DNA from: Cryptomeria japonica
Taxonomy: Eukaryota; Streptophyta; Pinopsida; Cupressales; Cupressaceae
Direction: 5' to 3'
NCBI RefSeq assembly: GCF_030272615.1
Contig: NC_081406.1
Coordinates: 116,777,347-116,841,346, forward strand
Length of the DNA stretch: 64,000 nt
The position numbers were made by a program, and so were the translations under genes. Positions 48,547-58,206 of this stretch are shown in pieces. The notes beneath the pieces are model-generated. The model searched no databases. It was not told where the DNA came from and worked only from the letters and a program-made list of their open reading frames with translations. The first letter of the stretch is position 1. Each line of letters starts with the position of its first letter.

Positions 48547-48615
48547 GGAACCTAGTCGGTAAACCCTAAGGAACCTAGTCGGTAAATGCTAAGGAACCTA
48601 GTCAGTAAACCCTAA
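48547..48615 (+). repeat. 23-bp tandem repeat, three copies
   Basis: Unit GGAACCTAGTCGGTAAACCC plus TAA. The 3' LTR has one copy (54812-54834). The difference of two units (46 bp) accounts for the full length difference of the two LTRs. Confidence 0.92.
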
Positions 48616-49020
48616 GGTTATCACTATCGATTAATGAAGGCAGAATCTCTAATGAGTGAAGTTTAGTATTCACCGAGTTGTTACCGAGTTGTAACCGAGC
48701 TATAACATAATACATTAAATGGTTACATGCGTTATTTAATGAAGGAAGCTGATGAGCTGGTATTGATTAAATGATTGGTATGCCGTGCATGAAGTTTGTT
48801 AATGAATCTATGGCAAAGAAAAATTAGCATGAAGATCTACAGTTTAGATTGAACCACAATACCCTAGCACAAGTTCCAAGAAATGTATGCAAGTTCCAAG
48901 GCGGGGTAAAAACATTTTTCCGATCGAAGGATACATTGAACCTGGACAAGATTGAACATCTGATGGCTATGATTGATCATGGGAAAAGTGATCAAGGAGA
49001 TTAAGCAGTTAAGTAATTGT

Positions 49021-49030
49021 TTATAAATAG
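49021..49030 (+). promoter_or_regulatory. TATA box of Copia-B LTR
   Basis: TTATAAATAG, conserved in the 3' LTR at about 55242. A strong match to plant TATA boxes in the expected part of the LTR. Confidence 0.65.
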
Positions 49031-49738
49031 GGAAGTATTGATAAACAATGTATGCGAGCAAATGTATGCACAAGGATGCTACATAGTGATTACCGAGCAT
49101 AGAAGCTTGAAGACCTGTTTGAATAACAGAGTATAGAAGCCTAGCAGATGGCCAAGATTAGTTCTATGTCTAGATTGTATTGAACAAATAAGAATCTGCT
49201 TTAGCATTTTAGATGTGAAGGTGTAGATAGATTTTTATTACTATTATTTTGTGAAAGTGACAGAAAATCTCTTAACCGAGTGGACTTAACAGTCTTATTT
49301 GTAAAACCCTCTAGCAAGGTGACATTCTGATTGAGTGTTTGAAATCCTTTAACAAGGTCACTTCTAACAAGGTGAAGATCCTAACAGATATGAGGGAAAT
49401 CCCTTAATCGGGTCACATCTAGCAATGTGTTTGTAATCTTTAACAGGATTTTCTTTTAACCGAGCATACTCTAGAAGAGTATATTTCTTAGTGGGTCCGA
49501 AATCCCACAGTGGTTTTTCCCTATTTGGGTTTCCACGTTAAATCTGGTGTTATGAGGTTTATGATGTTTATATGCTTTTGAGTTTGCATGTTTAGCAGTT
49601 TTGGTTATATTACTGAAGTATATGTTACCGAGGTTGAATTTGATGTTTTTATGGAAGATTAAGTTTGTATGATTCACCCCCCCTCTCATCTTGTTGGCTA
49701 TTGGATCTGTACTTACATTAAGTATCAGAACTATCAAT

Positions 49739-49750
49739 TGGTATCAGAGC
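49739..49750 (+). promoter_or_regulatory. Copia-B primer-binding site
   Basis: TGGTATCAGAGC, two bases after the LTR. Confidence 0.93.
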
Positions 49751-49801
49751 TTTGGACTCTGGGAAGAAAAGTTTAAAGGTACTTGAGGCAAAGATCCGAA
49801 G

Positions 49802-51154
49802 ATGTATAAGAGGGATGCACCGAAGCTAAACAAGTCAAGTTTCTCTACATGGCAGAAAAGGATGAAGCTGCACCTATTAGGAGTTGGAGAATATGCTGTA
49901 TATTATTTGGAGAATGATTTCATCACACCAAGCACCTATCCATTGACTATGGAAGAGATAAAGGAAAAGCAAGAACATATCCAAGCAATGACTGAAATAA
50001 CATCTGCATTGACCGACTCAGAGTTTAATGATCTAGAAGGCTGCAATGATGCAAAGGCTATGTGGGATAAGCTCATATCAGTATATGGAGGAGATGAACA
50101 TGTTCAAAGAGCAAAAGTAGATAGTCTAAGAGGACAACTTGAATCTATGAGGATAAATGAAGGTGAGAACATAACTCAGTACAGTACAAGACTAAAGGAG
50201 ATTTTCAATCAAATCAAAGGAGCAGGTGGAACCATTGAAGAAAAGGATATAACAAGTAAGTTGTTAAGAACCCTTCTACCGGCTTATGCAATCCAAGTCT
50301 TTGCAATCAATGAATTAAGGTCTGTACCTAATATGCTAGTTTCTTTAGATGCTACTATTGGTAAGCTACATGCATTTGAGTTAAGTAACTTTGATAATAG
50401 TGGATCTTCGATAAATAAAGTTGAATCTGCATTTAGTTCCTTTCATCTTGATGAATCTAATGATTACAATGAAAGAAAGTATAAGTACTCTGAAGGAGAT
50501 CACAGTGGAGCAAGTGAAAGATTTCATAAGAACATGGAAGAAGTACACAAAATGTATGAGGAAATCAGAAAGCAGGAAGAGTTTGAAGCACTATTAGCCA
50601 GAAGGTTACCGAGAGGCAAAGGTAAGTATAAAGGAAAACTACCTTTGAAATGTTTCAATTGTGATAAGATAGGACATATGGATTCTAACTATCTTGATAA
50701 AGATTCTATTGAAAAGAGAGATTACCAAGATGACAGACAGAAAGACAATCATTATAGAGGACACCGAGACTTCAAAAGAAGAGATATAAAGACATGCTTA
50801 ATAGCCGATGAGGAATCCAATGATGATAAATCAGATGAAACTGATACAGAGGATGTAGTTTATGTGGCTATCAAAGATGGATCAGATGAAGAAAGGTATG
50901 AAGAAAAAGCCCTAATATCTCACATAAACACTAATGATTCTTGGATCATAGATAGTGGATGCTCACATCATATGATAGGTGATAAACACAAGTTTGTTAT
51001 GTTAGAAGATTATGATAGAGGTTATGTTAGATTTGGCAATGATGTACCATGTCTGGTGAAAGGTAAAGGATCTATAACACTTCTTGACAATGCAAGATGC
51101 AATGATGTTTATTGGGTTGAAGGTTTGAAATACAATTTGTTGAGTGTAACATAG
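49802..51154 (+). pseudogene. Copia-B Gag and protease
   Basis: ATG at 49802, about 50 bases after the primer site. Residues ~10-200 form the UBN2-type Copia Gag domain (FSTWQKRMKLHLLG, AKAMWDKLISVYGG, ITQYSTRLKEIFNQIKGAG). A zinc knuckle near residue 283 reads CFNCDKIGHMDSNY, with Tyr for the last Cys. The aspartic protease begins WIIDSGCSHHM near residue 381, with the catalytic DSG intact, and runs to GLKYNLLSV. A TAG at 51152-51154 stops the reading, which continues in the same frame into integrase. Gag builds the particle and protease processes the polyprotein. Confidence 0.93.
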
Positions 51155-52510
51155 CTAAACAATACCGGTTACCGAATAGAATTTCAGAAAGGAGTTGTCA
51201 AAGTTCATGACAAGAATGGAAAGTTAGCTGCTACCAGGACACAAACAAAAGGTAACACATTTCACCTTGACTCAACTTGGAACAAGTGTTTGTATGCAAA
51301 AATAGATGATACCTGGTTATGGCATAAAAGGTTTTGTCATGTAAATTTTGATAATTTGATCAAAATAAGTAAGAAGCACCGAGTAAGAGGTTTACCAAGT
51401 CTTGAAAAACCTGAGAATGCTATGTGCCAAGGATGCTAGATGGGTAAGATGACAAGATCAAGCTTTACAAGTAAGTCTTACATTTCTAAGGGAATTTTAG
51501 ATATTGTGCACACTGATCTTTGTGGTCCTATGAAAGTTCAGAGTTATTGTGGTGATAAATATTTCATATTATTTGTGGATGACTATTCAAGGATGATGTC
51601 AGTAATGTTTTTAAAAGAAAAATTAGAAGCTTTTCAAATGTTTAAATGGTACAAGGCAAGAGTTGAAAATGAAACAGGAAGACAACTGAAATGTCTTAGA
51701 TCAGATAGAGGAGGAGAGTTCACATTTGATGAGTTCAACTTATTCTGCAATGATCATGGTATTAAAAGACAAGTCTCTGCACTGAGAACTCCACAACAAA
51801 ATGGAATAGTTGAGAGAAGAAACAGATCTATTGTGGATTGTGCTAGAACCCTAATGATTGAAAAGAAAGTGCCACAAACATTTTGGAGAGAAGTAATAAG
51901 CACAGTAGTTTACACCCTGAACCGAGTACAATTGAAGAAAGGTACTTTGAAGACACCATATGAAATCTGGTATGATAAGAAACCTAATGTAAGTTATTTT
52001 AAAATCTTTGGAAGTAGATGCTATGTACACAAAGATGATAGAAATGGCAAGTTTGATCAGAAAAGTGAAGAAGGAACATTTCTAGGTTATTCTTCTAGAA
52101 GCAAAGCATTTAAATGTCTAATCAAATCATCTAACAAAATAGTAGAAAGTGCAAATGTGAAAATTGATGAATTTGTAGAAAGAAATGATGAAGGAAATTC
52201 CAAAGAACCAGAAGATTATGATGAATTTGTCTATGTTCAACTGACAAGTCCTACCGAGAGAATTGTTGACGAAAATGAAGAGAATATCCAGTTACCGAGT
52301 GATGAAGAAGATCATACAAAGCCTACCAAGCCTGTATTAGCCAAGTATGTCAGAAGACATCATGCACCAAGTCAGATTATAGGAGATAAGGATGATCCAG
52401 TGATGACAAGGAACAAACTGAGACAAAACACATGTTTGATATCTAGATTTGAACCGAGAATAGTGAAAGAGGCATTTAACAGTAAATATTGGATAAATGC
52501 TATGACATAA
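51155..52510 (+). pseudogene. Copia-B integrase
   Basis: Same frame as gag. The zinc-binding part reads WHKRFCHVNFDNL then CQGC, with a TAG (51437-51439) straight after, where family members have a Gln before MGKM. The core shows HTDLCGPMKV, the second Asp in RSDRGGEF and the Glu in NGIVERRNRS, completing the DDE triad. The C-terminal part has KKPNVSYFKIFGSRCYVH and GTFLGYSSRSKAFK, the GKGY-like module of Copia integrases. A TAA at 52508-52510 closes it before the RT. Confidence 0.93.
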
Positions 52511-53985
52511 GAGATTGATCAAATCAAGAAGAATGACACATGGACACTAATCCCAAGACCAAAGGACAAAAATATAATCGGTACAAAGTGGATTTTCAGA
52601 AACAAGTTAAATGAAAAAGGAGAGGTCATTCGAAATAAAGCAAGACTAGTTTGCAAAGGTTATGCTCAAGAAGAATGAATTGGTTATGGTGAAAATTTTG
52701 CACCTGTGGCTAGACTTGAAGGAGTAAGAACATTGTTGGCATATGCTGCTTTCAAAAACTTCAAGGGATATCAAATGGATGTCAAATCTGCATTTCTGAA
52801 TGGAATATTAGAAGAAGAAGTTTTTATTGAACAGCATAAAGGATTTGTTGAAGACAATAATAAAGATCAGGTATGTAAATTGAATAAAGCATTATATGGT
52901 CTGAAACAAGCACCTAGAGCATGGTATGAAAGATTGCACTCTTATTTGATTAAGATTGGTTTTATAAGGACAAGTGAGAACAACAATATATACATGATGA
53001 ATGATGAAAATGGAATACTGATCTCAGCCATATTTGTTGATGATATTATATTTTGTGGAAATGACTCTCTATGTAAGAACTTTGGAAATGAAATGAGCAA
53101 AGAATTTGAGATGTCATTAATCGGTGAGATAAAGTATTTATAGGTTTACAGATACTACAAATGAAAAATGAGATTTTCATTACTCAATCCAAGTACATAA
53201 AGGAAATCTTGAAGAAATTTGGAATGGAGGATTCAAAACCAGTAAGTACTCCTATGACTACCAACTGTAAATTATCAAAGAATGATGAATCTGCATCTGT
53301 TGATGAGACACTTTACCTATCCATGATTGGAAAGCTACAATATGTTGTTCACAGCAAACCAGACATAGCACATGCAGTAGGTATAGTTGCAAGATTCTCT
53401 ATAGATCCTAAGGAAACATAGATGACAACAATTAAAAGAATTTTTAGATACTTGAAAGGCACAGAGGATTATGGCTTAGTATATCAGAAAGGAAATGATT
53501 TTGATTTAAAAGTTTATACTGATGCTGATTGGGCAGGCAACATTGATGACAGAAAACGAACAAGTGGAGGAGCTTTCTTTTTAGGAGAAAGACTAGTGAG
53601 TTGGCTTAGCAAGAAACAAGGATGTGTTTCACAGTCAACAACAGAAGCTGAATACATTGCTGTAGTATTGAATTGTACCAACATTGCATGGATCAAACAA
53701 CTGTTGGAAGGAATAAATGAGAAATTTACCAAGCCAATAACTATATTCTATGACAATACTAGTGCCATCAACATTTCAAAGAATCCTGTTATGCACTCTA
53801 AGACAAAGCACATCTCTATCAAATATCATTATCTTAGAGAAGAAGCTCAAGAGAAGAAAGTGGTGTTGGAGTATGTTAGCACAAAGGAACAAATAGCAGA
53901 TATCTTTGCCAAGCCACTACTAAGGGACACTTTTGAATATCTCAGAAGTAAGTTAGGGGTCTTACCCCTATCTTCTACTCACTGA
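52511..53985 (+). pseudogene. Copia-B reverse transcriptase and RNase H
   Basis: RT blocks: NDTWTLIPRPKDKNIIGTKW, a TGA at 52676-52678 in the place of an Arg or Gly codon before the FAPVAR block, MDVKSAFLNGILEEEVFIEQ, LYGLKQAPRAWYERL and the catalytic FVDDIIFCGND. A one-base loss near 53140 shifts the frame at KYL/GLQ. Then come RNase H blocks: a TAG at 53419-53421 before IKRIFRYLKGTEDYGL, YTDADWAGNIDDRKRTSGG, QSTTEAEYIAV, DNTSAINISKNP and TKHISIKYHYLRE. Order and content are normal for Copia. Confidence 0.94.
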
Positions 53986-54433
53986 CCGAGTTCGGTGAAA
54001 ACATCAATTCAATGACTCTATCGAATATATTTTTAGAGTTGATGCTAATTTACACACTTTAGGATGTTTTCTAAAGGTGTACAGGAAATTATACAGGAAA
54101 CAATACAGGGAACATGAATTTAAGACAAAATGCTCTGACTGAGACTCAATTGATACACAACAGTAGGAAATCACTTCATACAGGAAGAAATTATGTTTTA
54201 ATTCTTTACTTTTTGGCATTGTTGTCAAAGGGGGAGAAGAATAATATAAGGGAGAGAAGATATAAGAGAGAGAAGACTGATTGAAAAGATTATAGAAAAG
54301 AGGAGAAGTCTAATGTATGGGGGAGAAAATCTGTTGATAGCAAGAGAGCATTTTAGCATTTCAGAATCACAGCAATCCGAATCTTTTTAAGGTCAAATCA
54401 ATTGATTTTTCCATCAATTCCAAAGAGGGATAT
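53986..54433 (+). promoter_or_regulatory. Copia-B 3' non-coding region with purine tracts
   Basis: TTGTCAAAGGGGGAGAAG at about 54224 opens a purine-rich stretch to 54330. The tract adjoining the LTR is CAAAGAGGGATAT at 54421-54433. As in Copia-A, there are two polypurine-like tracts a few hundred bases apart. Confidence 0.8.
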
Positions 54434-55955
54434 TGTTAGCATTTGACATTATAATAGACAATGGAAGATTGTTGGCATTTCAATAAGGATATTGAGAAGG
54501 TTGTTGATGATTATGGATATAACTGATTAAGGATGTTTATTGTCTTGATATTATTATTTCGTCATTGATGTCAAGAAATTGATTTTCTAATTCAGTATGA
54601 TGTTGCCATATCTTGAGAAGTATGATTTGAAGAGTATAAAGATGTCAGTAAAAGACACAGAAAGAATATGATGAATAAGGGGATGAATAAGGTATTCAAT
54701 GAGCAACTATTACCAAGTCAGACAATGATGAGATCATGATGTTTAGATTATTTTAACATCATACATATGTTGTAAATTGTAAGGTTAATACTATACTATG
54801 TTACCAAACAAGGAACCTAGTCGGTAAACCCTAAGGTTATCGCTATCAGTTAATAAAGGCAGAATGTCTATCAAGTGAAGTTTAGTATTCATCGAGTTGT
54901 TACCGAGTTGTAACTGAGCTATAACAGAATACATTAAATGGTTACATGCATTATTTAATGAAGGAAGCTAACGAGTTGGCACTAATTAAATGATTGGTAT
55001 GCCATGCATGAAGTTTGTTAATGAATCTATGGCAAAGGAAAATTGGCATGAAGATCTACAACTTAGATTGAACCGCAATACCCTAGCACAAGTTCCAAGA
55101 AATGTATGCAAGTTCCAAGGTGGGGTAAAAATATTTTTCTGATCGAAGGATACATTGAACCTGGACAAGATTGAACATCTGATGGCTATGATTGATCATG
55201 GGAAATGTGATCAAGGAGATTAAGCAGTTAGCTAATTGTTTATAAATAGGGAACTATTGATAAACAATGTATGTGGGCAAATGTATGCACAGGGATGCTA
55301 CATAGTGATTACCGAGCACAAAAGCTTGAAGACCTATTTGAATAACAGAGTATAGAAGCCCAGCAGATGGACAAGATTAGTTTTATGTCTAGATTGTATT
55401 GAACAAATAAAAATCTATTTTAGCATTTTAGATGTGAAGTTGCAGACAAATTTTTATTACTGTTATTTTGTGAAAGTGACAGAAAATCTCTTAACCGAGT
55501 GGACTTAACAGTCTTATTTGTAAAACCCTCTAGCAAGGTGACATTCTGATTGAGTGTTTGAAATCCTTTAACAAGGTCACTTCTAACAAGGTGAAGATCC
55601 TAACAGATCTGAGGGAAATCCCTTAACCGGGTCACATCTAGCAATGTGTTTGTAATCTTTAACAGGATTTGCTTTTAACTGAGCATACTCTAGAAGAGTA
55701 TATTTCTTAGTGGATCTGAAATTCCACAGTGGTTTTTCCCTATTTGGGTTTCCATGTTAAATCTGGTGTTATGAGGTTTATGATGTTTATATGCTTTTGA
55801 GTTTGCATGTTTAGCAGTTTTGGTTATATTATTGAAGTATATGTTACCGAGGTTGAATCTGATGTTTTTATGGAAGATTAAGTTTGTATGATTCACCCCC
55901 CCTCTCATCTTATTGACTATTGGATCTGTACTTACATTAAGTATCAGAACTATTA
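54434..55955 (+). repeat. Copia-B 3' LTR
   Basis: 1522 bp, TGTTAGCATT to CTATTA, where the final CA has become TA. Confidence 0.94.
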
Positions 55956-55960
55956 GAGAC
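55956..55960. repeat. Target-site duplication GAGAC, right of Copia-B
   Basis: Identical to 48164-48168. Confidence 0.9.
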
Positions 55961-55977
55961 ATTTTTAGGTGTCTACA
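55961..55977 (-). repeat. Outer 17 bp of the Tat 5' LTR
   Basis: ATTTTTAGGTGTCTACA, matching the end of the 3' LTR at 21495-21511. Completes the LTR after the Copia-B insertion. Confidence 0.92.
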
Positions 55978-55982
55978 GTTTG
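55978..55982. repeat. Target-site duplication GTTTG, right of Tat element
   Basis: Identical to 20240-20244. Confidence 0.9.
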
Positions 55983-56995
55983 GAAGACTTTAGAGGTTAA
56001 CCATTTGAAGACATAAAACCTTTAATGGTTATTGGAGACTTTGGAGGTTTATGAGAAGTGACTTCCTTTTATTTAGGAATGTGACAATGATTAGGATAGG
56101 ATTTAGCTAATTAGAAGGATTTAGAAGAATCTAGAAGGGATTTAGGCATGCAAGTAGATTTTGTAGGAGAATGCAAGTGGGAGGAATTTTGGGATTTTTA
56201 ATTAAAATAAAATCATTTATTTTAATTAAATTGTGTAATTTGCATTTGGATAGATATTTAAATAAATATTAATTTATTTAAATGTGAATGTGAATTTTAG
56301 ATTTTATTTAAATAAATCTTAATTTATTTACATGAGAAAAAGGAAGATAAAGCATTTAAATGCTTGAAGACTTTGAGGGAAACAATTAAAGGCTTAAGAA
56401 GACTCTAGAAAGAAGCCATTAAGTTTGAAGACTTTAAGGGAAACCATTAAAGGCTTAAGAAGACTCTAGAAGGAAGCCATTGAGTTTGAAGACTTTAAGG
56501 GAAACCATTAAAGGCTTGAGAAGACTCTAGAAGGAAGCCATTAAGTTTGAAGACTTTAAGAGAAGCCATTAAAGGTTTCAAGTGGGTGAGGATAAATAGG
56601 ATTTGAAATAAATAATTTATTTATTTAAAATAGTTGTGCAACTTGCATTTGTAGGAAAATACAAGTGGGTGGAGGATAAAGGTGATTTAAATAAATGTTA
56701 ATTTATTTAAATGTGAGAGAAGATTTTGGGGGATTTAAATAAATATTAATTTATTTAAATGTGAGAGAAGATTTAATTAAACAAATAGGATTTATTTATT
56801 TAATTAATGGTTTGAATTTGGTTAAGTGAATTAAATCAAATAAATTGAATAATTTATTTAATTAATAGGAGAAGAGGGTTAAGATGAATTAATTGAATAT
56901 TAATTTAATTAATTATTGATTGATGGTTAAATAATCAAATAAATACTAAATATTCATTTAATTAAGTGGACAAATTTATGTGACTACACCTTACA
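55983..56995 (-). mobile_element. Right part of the LTR-like block split by the Tat element
   Basis: Non-coding AT-rich sequence continuing 19439-20239. Contains a 61-bp tandem repeat and AAATAAATATTAATTTATTT phrases like those of Tat LTRs. Ends at GTGACTACA, after which LINE-B resumes. Confidence 0.4.
56367..56585. repeat. 61-bp tandem repeat, about 3.5 copies
   Basis: AAGACTTT starts units at 56367, 56428, 56489 and 56550, exactly 61 bases apart, with few differences. Contains CCATTAAAGG and GAAGACTCTAGAAGGAAGCC. Confidence 0.92.
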
Positions 56996-57590
56996 CTTTA
57001 GGCATACATAGATCCATTCTCAACACATAGTATAGTACATAAAAATACTAGTAAATAGGGTAGGATCTAAAGAGAAGCCTTGTTTAATTGATCTTTCTAG
57101 CTAGGGGTTGAAAAGAGCTCTATTTACTTCAATTTGAGCAATGACATCATGAAATTAAAATTTGACCATTTTATAATATTTCTCAAGAAATCCAAAGGCT
57201 TCCAAGATAGAGACAACAAAAGACCATTCAACTCTATTGTAGGCTTTCTCAAAGTCTAAGAGCAACATCCCATCATTTTTATTGCACTTTTTAGCCAATT
57301 CCAAAGACTCCCAATTGATTATTAAATTCTCTAAAATACACCAACTTTAAATAAACCTAGATTGAGAGCTATTAATGATCACAAGAATAATGTTAGTGAG
57401 TCTCAACAAAAGTAATTTGGCAAAGATCTTTTAAGATGCATTCAATAGAATAATGGGTCTCCAATTCTTAATATTACTTTTATCACCATCTTTAAGTATG
57501 ATCTTGATAATTCCCCTATTAATATTCTTACGAAGGGAGACTTTCTCAAGAGCTTCTTTATATATATTATAAGATTAGTGCAGGATCATG
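56996..57590 (-). pseudogene. LINE-B fragment, RT core of ORF2
   Basis: Minus-strand reading: IIKIILKDGDKSNIKNWRPI, LLNASKKIFAKLLLLRL, then LLLDFEKAYNRVEWSFVV, FGFLEKYYKMVKF and, near the end, GFSLDPTLFTSIFMYY. These are RT domain blocks of plant L1 elements (DFEKAYDRVEW is the hallmark). With the pieces at 18806-19438 and 10361-10760 it makes one LINE spread over 47 kb by later insertions. Confidence 0.85.
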
Positions 57591-57700
57591 GGGGGCCAAA
57601 AAGTGTCGATGTGAAAAAATAGCCTTTTCCACTCACCTAAAGACATGAAAATCCGTGTTGACTTTTTGCTTGGCCTGGGTGTCAGTACACCTTGGCATGG
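57591..57700. other. Short stretch between LINE-B and the palindrome, nothing recognised
   Basis: Contains a GGGGGG run near 57590. It marks the present 5' limit of recognisable LINE-B sequence. Confidence 0.4.
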
Positions 57701-58118
57701 TAAAATCGAATATTAGATAAAATCGGATATCCGAGAATATCAGATATCCGATTTTTATACGTAATTTTAAATTAAAGAATAAATTATATATTATATATTA
57801 TATAATAATATATTATATATTACATATTATATAATATGTAATATATAATATATTATTATATTACATTATATATTATATAATATAATATTATATATTAAAT
57901 TATACGTATTATATAATATATTATTATATTATATTATATATTATATATTATATTATATTATATATTATATATTATATAATATATAATATAATATATTATT
58001 ATATTATTATATTATATATATATATTACATATTATAATATTATTTTAAAATAATTTAACTATAAAAATTCGATATCCGATAAAATTAGATATCGGATTTT
58101 ATTGGATATCCGATTTTC
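57701..58118. repeat. ~400-bp imperfect palindrome with GATATCCGAT words and a TA-rich core
   Basis: The left arm (57719-57760, AAAATCGGATATCC ... GATATCCGATTTTTA) is matched in reverse complement by the right arm (58060-58118). Between them lie about 250 bases of TATATTATATAATAT-type sequence that is itself self-complementary. Related GATATC words continue at 58192 and, past the solo LTR, at 62616. It could fold into a large cruciform or hairpin. Confidence 0.8.
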
Positions 58119-58143
58119 TGAGACAATATAAGTGGATTGTGAT

Positions 58144-58173
58144 AGCCCATGGGTTATTTTTCACCCATGGGCT
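58144..58173. repeat. Perfect 11-bp hairpin
   Basis: AGCCCATGGGT, 8 bases of loop (TATTTTTC), then ACCCATGGGCT. Lies just outside the palindrome, before the solo LTR. Confidence 0.88.
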
Positions 58174-58201
58174 GCACAATTTCTTTCAAATCTGATATCT
58201 G

Positions 58202-58206
58202 GTTGG
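58202..58206. repeat. Target-site duplication GTTGG, left of solo LTR
   Basis: Matches 62609-62613. Confidence 0.8.

Larger units (their letters stand above)
48169..49736 (+). repeat. Copia-B 5' LTR
   Basis: TGTTAGCATT to CTATCA. Holds three copies of a 23-bp repeat (48547-48615), ACCGAG words, a TATA box (49021-49030) and nine TAAC..GGT words (49273-49465). Confidence 0.94.
48169..55955 (+). mobile_element. Copia-B: gag-pol Copia retrotransposon, 7.8 kb
   Basis: LTRs of 1568 and 1522 bp, Met-tRNA primer site, polypurine tract and GAGAC duplication. Domain order is Gag, protease, integrase, RT, RNase H, the Ty1/Copia order. Coding is broken by five stops and one frameshift, so it cannot move alone. 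It is inserted in the Tat 5' LTR and so is younger than the Tat insertion. Confidence 0.95.
20245..55977 (-). mobile_element. Tat/Ogre-type Gypsy retrotransposon, minus strand, host of two nested elements
   Basis: LTRs of 1267 and 1268 bp, a primer-binding site, a polypurine tract and a GTTTG duplication define it. Reading the minus strand: 5' LTR, long leader with small ORFs, gag, protease, G-patch, RT, RNase H, a second archaeal-like RNase H, integrase, then about 5.3 kb containing an antisense gene, then the 3' LTR. The second RNase H, great length (about 20.0 kb without guests) and extra ORFs are marks of the Tat/Ogre lineage. TRIM-GAG (24388-32293) and Copia-B (48169-55955) are inserted in it. 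Pol is inactive because of many stops. Confidence 0.92.

Noticed and set aside
19439-56995. Firm call of a solo LTR for the block that hosts the Tat element
   Set aside because: The right end looks like an LTR start, but I could not find a matching duplication at the left end.
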